NCBI GenBank assembly: GCA_964560565.1
Contig: CAZLMF010000079.1
Span: forward strand, 1 to 7,284
Direction of reading: 5' to 3'
From: CAZLMF01 sp964560565
Lineage (GTDB): Bacteria > Bacillota > Clostridia > Oscillospirales > Ruminococcaceae
Length of the DNA: 7,284 nt
A program made the translations under genes and the position numbers. Below, one piece after another: positions 4,587 to 7,284 of this stretch; the stretch's first letter is position 1, and every line of letters starts with the position of its first letter. The notes beneath the pieces were generated by a model. That model did not search any database, was not told the origin of the DNA, and worked only from the letters and a program-made list of their open reading frames with translations.

Positions 4587-5777
4587 TTATGTATTGCCAT
4601 CTAGGGTTAAAAGTGCCCTTGCTATAGATTGCCCAATCAGCTTTCCGCTATACACCACTTGGTCAAGAGAATTCGCATGACTGCCAACTTCAACAAGCAG
4701 TGAGCCTGTTGTAAGGTCTTGATTATACTTGCGGTAGTCGAACATTGCCGCACGGGTAAGTCCGGGAGAATCCTCCTCAATCTGCTGTTCAAGCAAGGAG
4801 CAAAGTCTGAAGTTCTTCATATAGTTTGGCATGTTCATTGTTCCGTCGTCGCAGCCGCTTATAATCATCACCTGTGCGGCTTCCCTGCCGTCAACCTCTG
4901 CAATGGGGGCAACTCTATCACCGTTTTGGTATATTATCGCATCTCTATGCACATCAAGGACAACCTTAATGCTCGGATATTCTGCTAATATTTCCTTTAC
5001 ACGTGCCGCACTGCTTGCATAGCTGCCTGAATAGGAGGGATAGTCATGCACCATAGTATCATGGATAACTCCAATTCCTGCCGCCTCAATTTGTTGCGCC
5101 ATCACCCTGCCCACCTCGGCAATACTGCGGGATAAATCCCTTGTTCTGCTGGGATAATCCTCATCGTAGTAAAGCCTTTTATAAGGCTCAAAGCTTTCGG
5201 TAGTATGGGTATGCATAATAAGCACCTGCGGCTCGGAATTCGGCGTAATTATGAATTCGGGAAGGAGCTTTGCCTCCTTTATAAGCGCCTCATTTGATAC
5301 TGAGGTGCAGTTTTTCACTTGCCCTGCCCCATCAAGATTGATTATATTTGATGTCGTCGCTTTCTTAAAGGAATAGTATAGGATGTTCCCGTCCTCATCT
5401 CCCTTAATCTGTTGGTCATAAGAACCTACCACATCAACACTTGGTATATCGCTATCGCTTGGCTGTGAGGACTCATCAGGGGCATTTGCAGGCGGCTGTC
5501 CGTTGTCGGTATCTATAAATGGCGGCTCGACAGGCAAAAGCATATTTGCACCCACTGAATTACTAAGAGAGGTAGAAAGCTCATTCTCAACTGCAAGCTT
5601 TCCCCCCTCAAGCATTGTAAGCCCTGCGGACAAAAATGCCGCTTGCTCTGCTGCTGCGGTTAAACTCGGCATAACCTGGACAACATAATTAGCAGCAACG
5701 GGAGATAATATTATAGCAAGCACACATACTAAAATCTTTTTAGGATTGAGTTTTCTTCTGCGACGTGGTAGCTTCAT
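4587..5777 (-). CDS. spoIIP: stage II sporulation protein P (peptidoglycan amidase/endopeptidase)
   Basis: A 396-residue membrane-anchored cell-wall hydrolase of engulfment. In model spore formers SpoIIP acts with SpoIID and SpoIIM: it cuts stem peptides from glycan and cleaves cross-links, thinning septal peptidoglycan so the mother cell can engulf the forespore. A very basic N-terminus (KLPRRRRKLNPKK) precedes a membrane anchor (about 14-35). A low-complexity Pro/Ser/Asp linker covers about 83-115, and the catalytic domain about 183-392. Catalytic-domain signatures are MHTHTTESFEPY (188-199), MVHDYPSYSGSYASS (242-256), LDVHRDA (274-280) and LVEVGSHANSLDQ (361-373); His and Glu in these motifs are the expected zinc and catalytic residues, and none is missing. 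The start ATG 5777-5775 has AGGAGGG at 5 nt. It lies 66 nt after gpr, the conserved gpr-spoIIP order. Its own sporulation promoter could not be identified with confidence. Confidence 0.95.
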   Translation of the reverse strand: MKLPRRRRKLNPKKILVCVLAIILSPVAANYVVQVMPSLTAAAEQAAFLSAGLTMLEGGKLAVENELSTSLSNSVGANMLLPVEPPFIDTDNGQPPANAPDESSQPSDSDIPSVDVVGSYDQQIKGDEDGNILYYSFKKATTSNIINLDGAGQVKNCTSVSNEALIKEAKLLPEFIITPNSEPQVLIMHTHTTESFEPYKRLYYDEDYPSRTRDLSRSIAEVGRVMAQQIEAAGIGVIHDTMVHDYPSYSGSYASSAARVKEILAEYPSIKVVLDVHRDAIIYQNGDRVAPIAEVDGREAAQVMIISGCDDGTMNMPNYMKNFRLCSLLEQQIEEDSPGLTRAAMFDYRKYNQDLTTGSLLVEVGSHANSLDQVVYSGKLIGQSIARALLTLDGNT

Positions 5778-5800
5778 TTGCGCCCTCCTGTAGTTATAGG

Positions 5801-5822
5801 AAATAGCGCTTTATGCGCATTT
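5801..5822. other. small hairpin in the gpr-spoIIP gap
   Basis: AAAT-A-GCGC (5801-5809) pairs with GCGC-ATTT (5815-5822) around a 5-nt loop, with one bulged A. There is no U-tract on the minus strand, so it is not a classic terminator. It may stabilise or separate the spoIIP message from gpr. Confidence 0.3.
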
Positions 5823-5843
5823 ACTACAACTATATATATGCAG

Positions 5844-6728
5844 CTAACTCACTAAACATTCAATATCATCAGCGCTAAGATCAGGCTGTAAAGCCCTGTT
5901 TATCCCGAGGGATATAAGTCTTGTTCCACGCTCAATAATAAGGTCGATTTCACGAGGTGTAACCATCATTTCTCTGCCTCGTTCGCTTACGGTGTCATCA
6001 ATGTTTTCCACTCCAAACATATCCTGCGCTATTGTGGTCATATCCACCACGGTGGGGAGTCCTATTGCAATAACAGGCACACCTAATGTTGCTGCCGAAA
6101 GCTCTTTGCGCTTATTCTGCACACCTGACCCGGGCGATATGCCTGTGTTGGTAACTTGAACGGTGCTGCCAAGGCGGTTAATATCGGAGCAAGCAAGGGC
6201 ATCCACTGCAATAACCGCACAAGGGGAAATATCCTTACAAACCGCCGCAATAAGCTCTGCTGATTCCATACCCGTTTGCCCCAGTACACCCGTTGAAATT
6301 GCCGCCACCTGCCGCAAACCATCAAGCCCAAAGCTCTCAGCCATATTGCCGCTTATATGCCTTGTTGCAAAAGTGCGGTTTATCACCTTTGGACCTAGGG
6401 CGTCGGGGGTAATATCGGAGTTTCCTAAGCCTACAACGAGCACCATTCCCTGATTAGGCAACATTTTTGAAAGAACTTCCGCAAGAGCCTCCGCCTCCTC
6501 AACCATGCTGTCAGATGCTATTCGGAGGCTCCCCACATCAATTGTGGTGTAGTCGCCGCAGGGCTTTTGCAGACGAGATGCGGCTTCATCGGAGGTTATT
6601 TTAATTGTTGTGACCGTTATCCCGTTAATATTACTTGCTATCTTTTCAACGCCTTGCAGTTTTACGCAATCCTCGCGTTCAGTTGATTCAACCGCTAAGT
6701 CTGTACGAAGTGCCATATTGCCGTCCAT
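5844..6728 (-). CDS. gpr: germination protease GPR (spore endopeptidase)
   Basis: A 294-residue protease made in the forespore as a zymogen. It degrades small acid-soluble spore proteins at germination, freeing DNA and supplying amino acids. Family marks: RTDLAVES (8-15) at the N-terminus, VVGLGNSDITPDALGP (98-113), STGVLGQTGMES (145-156), VIAVDALAC (172-180), GISPGSGVQNKRKEL (196-210) and GVPVIAIGLPTVVD (216-229). The conserved aspartates in the GLGN-TPDALGP and VDALA motifs are those implicated in catalysis in this aspartic-type family. It is shorter than the roughly 370-residue Bacillus enzymes. The start is uncertain: ATG 6728 or ATG 6716 (residue 5), neither with a good Shine-Dalgarno. 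Either leaves only a very short leader before RTDLAVE, against about 15 residues removed in Bacillus megaterium. It is divergent from rpsT and upstream of spoIIP. Confidence 0.95.
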   Translation of the reverse strand: MDGNMALRTDLAVESTEREDCVKLQGVEKIASNINGITVTTIKITSDEAASRLQKPCGDYTTIDVGSLRIASDSMVEEAEALAEVLSKMLPNQGMVLVVGLGNSDITPDALGPKVINRTFATRHISGNMAESFGLDGLRQVAAISTGVLGQTGMESAELIAAVCKDISPCAVIAVDALACSDINRLGSTVQVTNTGISPGSGVQNKRKELSAATLGVPVIAIGLPTVVDMTTIAQDMFGVENIDDTVSERGREMMVTPREIDLIIERGTRLISLGINRALQPDLSADDIECLVS

Positions 6729-6776
6729 TCCGCCGTAAGGCTAGATTATTTTTTTCGGAAACTTGAGAAAAAGGGG

Positions 6777-6805
6777 TTGCAATTTGATTTTTGGTATGCT
6801 ATTAT
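6777..6805 (+). promoter_or_regulatory. rpsT promoter with extended -10
   Basis: TTGCAA (6777-6782), a 17-nt spacer, and TATTAT (6800-6805) preceded by TGC (6797-6799), an extended -10 element. The predicted start is near 6812, about 53 nt before the rpsT ATG. An alternative is TTGATT (6784-6789) with TATAAA (6806-6811), spacer 16. Confidence 0.65.
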
Positions 6806-6832
6806 TATAAATACTGTGAAAATAATTATTCA
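6803..6832 (-). promoter_or_regulatory. candidate forespore (sigma-G/F-like) promoter of gpr
   Basis: On the minus strand TGAATA (6832-6827) matches the sigma-G -35 consensus. After 17 nt comes TATAATA (6809-6803), 5 of 7 matches to CATACTA. The predicted start is about 70 nt before gpr. TATAAT also fits sigma-A, so the sigma assignment is a suggestion. The box overlaps the -10 of the rpsT promoter on the other strand. Confidence 0.4.
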
Positions 6833-6864
6833 TGATAAACAAACTATGGAGGAGGGAATAAAAA

Positions 6865-7131
6865 ATGGCTAATATTAAATCAGCTAAAAAGCGTGTACTT
6901 GTTAACACCAAGAAGACCATTCGCAATAAGGCTTTGAAGACAAATCTTAAGACCGTTCTTAAGAGAGCAGATTTCGCTTTGACTAATAATGCTGAGGATA
7001 GGGACGCTGCTGTTAAAGTGGCAATAAAGAAGATAGACTCTTCTGTAGCAAAGGGTATTTTGCATAAGAATACAGCTGCTCGCAAGAAGTCAGCCCTTAC
7101 TCTTAAGCTAAACGCTTCAAACGTAGGCTAA
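6865..7131 (+). CDS. rpsT: 30S ribosomal protein S20
   Basis: An 88-residue, highly basic helical protein that binds 16S rRNA in the body of the small subunit and helps early 30S assembly. It has the typical S20 start MANIKSAKKRVLVNTKKTIRNKALK and the KGILHKNTAARKKSAL segment (residues 63-78) near the C-terminus; length is normal for the family. The ATG at 6865 is preceded by the strong ribosome-binding site GGAGGAGGG (6848-6856) at 8 nt. It is monocistronic, with its own extended -10 promoter and two terminators downstream, and divergent from gpr as in other spore formers. In some bacteria S20 represses its own translation; nothing here shows whether that applies. Confidence 0.97.
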   Translation: MANIKSAKKRVLVNTKKTIRNKALKTNLKTVLKRADFALTNNAEDRDAAVKVAIKKIDSSVAKGILHKNTAARKKSALTLKLNASNVG

Positions 7132-7145
7132 TATTCAAAAGCAAT

Positions 7146-7176
7146 GCGCTCCGATTTGTTGGGGCGTTTTCTTTTT
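7146..7176 (+). terminator. first rpsT terminator
   Basis: GCGCTCC (7146-7152) pairs with GGGGCGT (7161-7167), 7 bp including two G-U pairs, around an 8-nt loop. It is followed by a strong T-tract (TTTTCTTTTT, 7167-7176), and it starts 14 nt after the rpsT stop. Confidence 0.75.
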
Positions 7177-7179
7177 GCC

Positions 7180-7212
7180 AAAAATCCTCGAGAAATGTCG
7201 AGGATTTTTATT
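7180..7212. terminator. second, strong hairpin terminator (symmetric)
   Basis: A perfect 12-bp stem AAAAATCCTCGA (7180-7191) / TCGAGGATTTTT (7198-7209) with a 6-nt loop. A-tracts and T-tracts at the stem ends allow it to work on both strands. It backs up the first rpsT terminator and insulates the next promoter. Confidence 0.85.
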
Positions 7213-7215
7213 TAT

Positions 7216-7229
7216 GTTGTAAATACAAC
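7216..7229. promoter_or_regulatory. candidate operator palindrome
   Basis: GTTGTA-AA-TACAAC is a perfect 6-bp inverted repeat with a 2-bp centre. It lies immediately upstream of a TATAAT box and reaches the probable -35 position. It could be a regulator site for the gene beyond the window. The regulator is unknown. Confidence 0.4.
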
Positions 7230-7257
7230 CGACTTTATCGTTAAACTGCTTTATAAT
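7229..7257 (+). promoter_or_regulatory. promoter at the right edge
   Basis: A perfect -10 TATAAT (7252-7257) lies 17 nt after CCGACT (7229-7234), a poor -35 (3 of 6), so an activator may be needed. The expected start site is near 7264. The gene it drives is outside the window. Confidence 0.5.
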
Positions 7258-7260
7258 ACA

Positions 7261-7284
7261 GATAAAGACAAAGACAAAGACAAA
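7261..7284 (+). repeat. hexamer tandem repeat (GATAAA then GACAAA x3) cut by the window end
   Basis: Four 6-bp units, the first differing at one base, start just after the TATAAT box and continue to the window edge. The true copy number is unknown. Being in the predicted first transcribed bases, copy changes could alter the 5' leader. Confidence 0.6.

Noticed and set aside
5778..5843. Sigma-E/F promoter for spoIIP in the gpr-spoIIP gap
   Set aside because: GCATATA and CATAAAG elements exist on the minus strand but their spacing (19 nt) does not fit sigma-E, and no sigma-F GG box is present.
6163..6453. Plus-strand open frame opposite gpr, and similar frames opposite spoIIP (4719-5022, 5503-5688)
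   Set aside because: They lie antisense within firmly identified genes, lack family resemblance and have no good start signals.
6741..7085. Minus-strand frames across rpsT (also 6880-7065)
   Set aside because: They are shadows of the S20 gene, low-complexity Phe/Leu-rich translations caused by the Lys-rich sense codons.
7261..7284. CRISPR or minisatellite array
   Set aside because: Units are 6 bp with no spacers; it is a simple repeat cut by the window end.

Overview
The window looks like a piece of chromosome from an endospore-forming Firmicute of the class Clostridia, possibly Oscillospiraceae-like. Three genes support this: a germination protease gene (gpr) and the engulfment hydrolase gene spoIIP in tandem, with rpsT (ribosomal protein S20) facing away from them. 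This is the arrangement known from Bacillus and Clostridium. Strong AGGAGG ribosome-binding sites and several TTG/GTG starts also fit. No RNA gene, IS element, integrase or CRISPR array is visible.

Left part (1-3043): a divergent regulatory module. A central control region (about 1191-1304) carries two back-to-back promoters, each with a perfect TTGACA -35. Rightward lies an apparent operon: an XRE-family repressor, an ImmA/IrrE-type HEXXH metallopeptidase and a membrane-anchored VanY-type D,D-carboxypeptidase, closed by a strong terminator. Leftward lies a second operon: a 71-residue probable coiled-coil protein, an overlapping 103-residue protein resembling only sigma-70 region 4, and after 24 nt a PLP-dependent Orn/Lys/Arg-decarboxylase-family gene that runs off the window. 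Three copies of a 13-bp palindrome (ACAC-N5-GTGT) mark the control region. One sits inside the -35/-10 spacer of each promoter and the third lies just downstream of the leftward start site. The design matches the repressor plus anti-repressor-protease switches of ICEBs1-like elements and phages, but no recombinase or transfer gene is present here.

Middle part (3044-4226): an orphan lipoprotein gene with its own terminator, flanked by non-coding stretches. The downstream one (4095-4198) contains several nested inverted repeats and may be a repeat element or structured RNA.

Right part (4196-7284): a leftward sporulation cluster (gpr, spoIIP and a small single-pass membrane protein gene with a TTG start), ending in a terminator. 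Divergent from gpr is rpsT, with an extended -10 promoter and two terminators. A candidate forespore promoter for gpr overlaps the rpsT -10 box. The last 70 bases hold a palindrome, a perfect TATAAT and the start of a GACAAA repeat, probably the promoter of a gene beyond the window.
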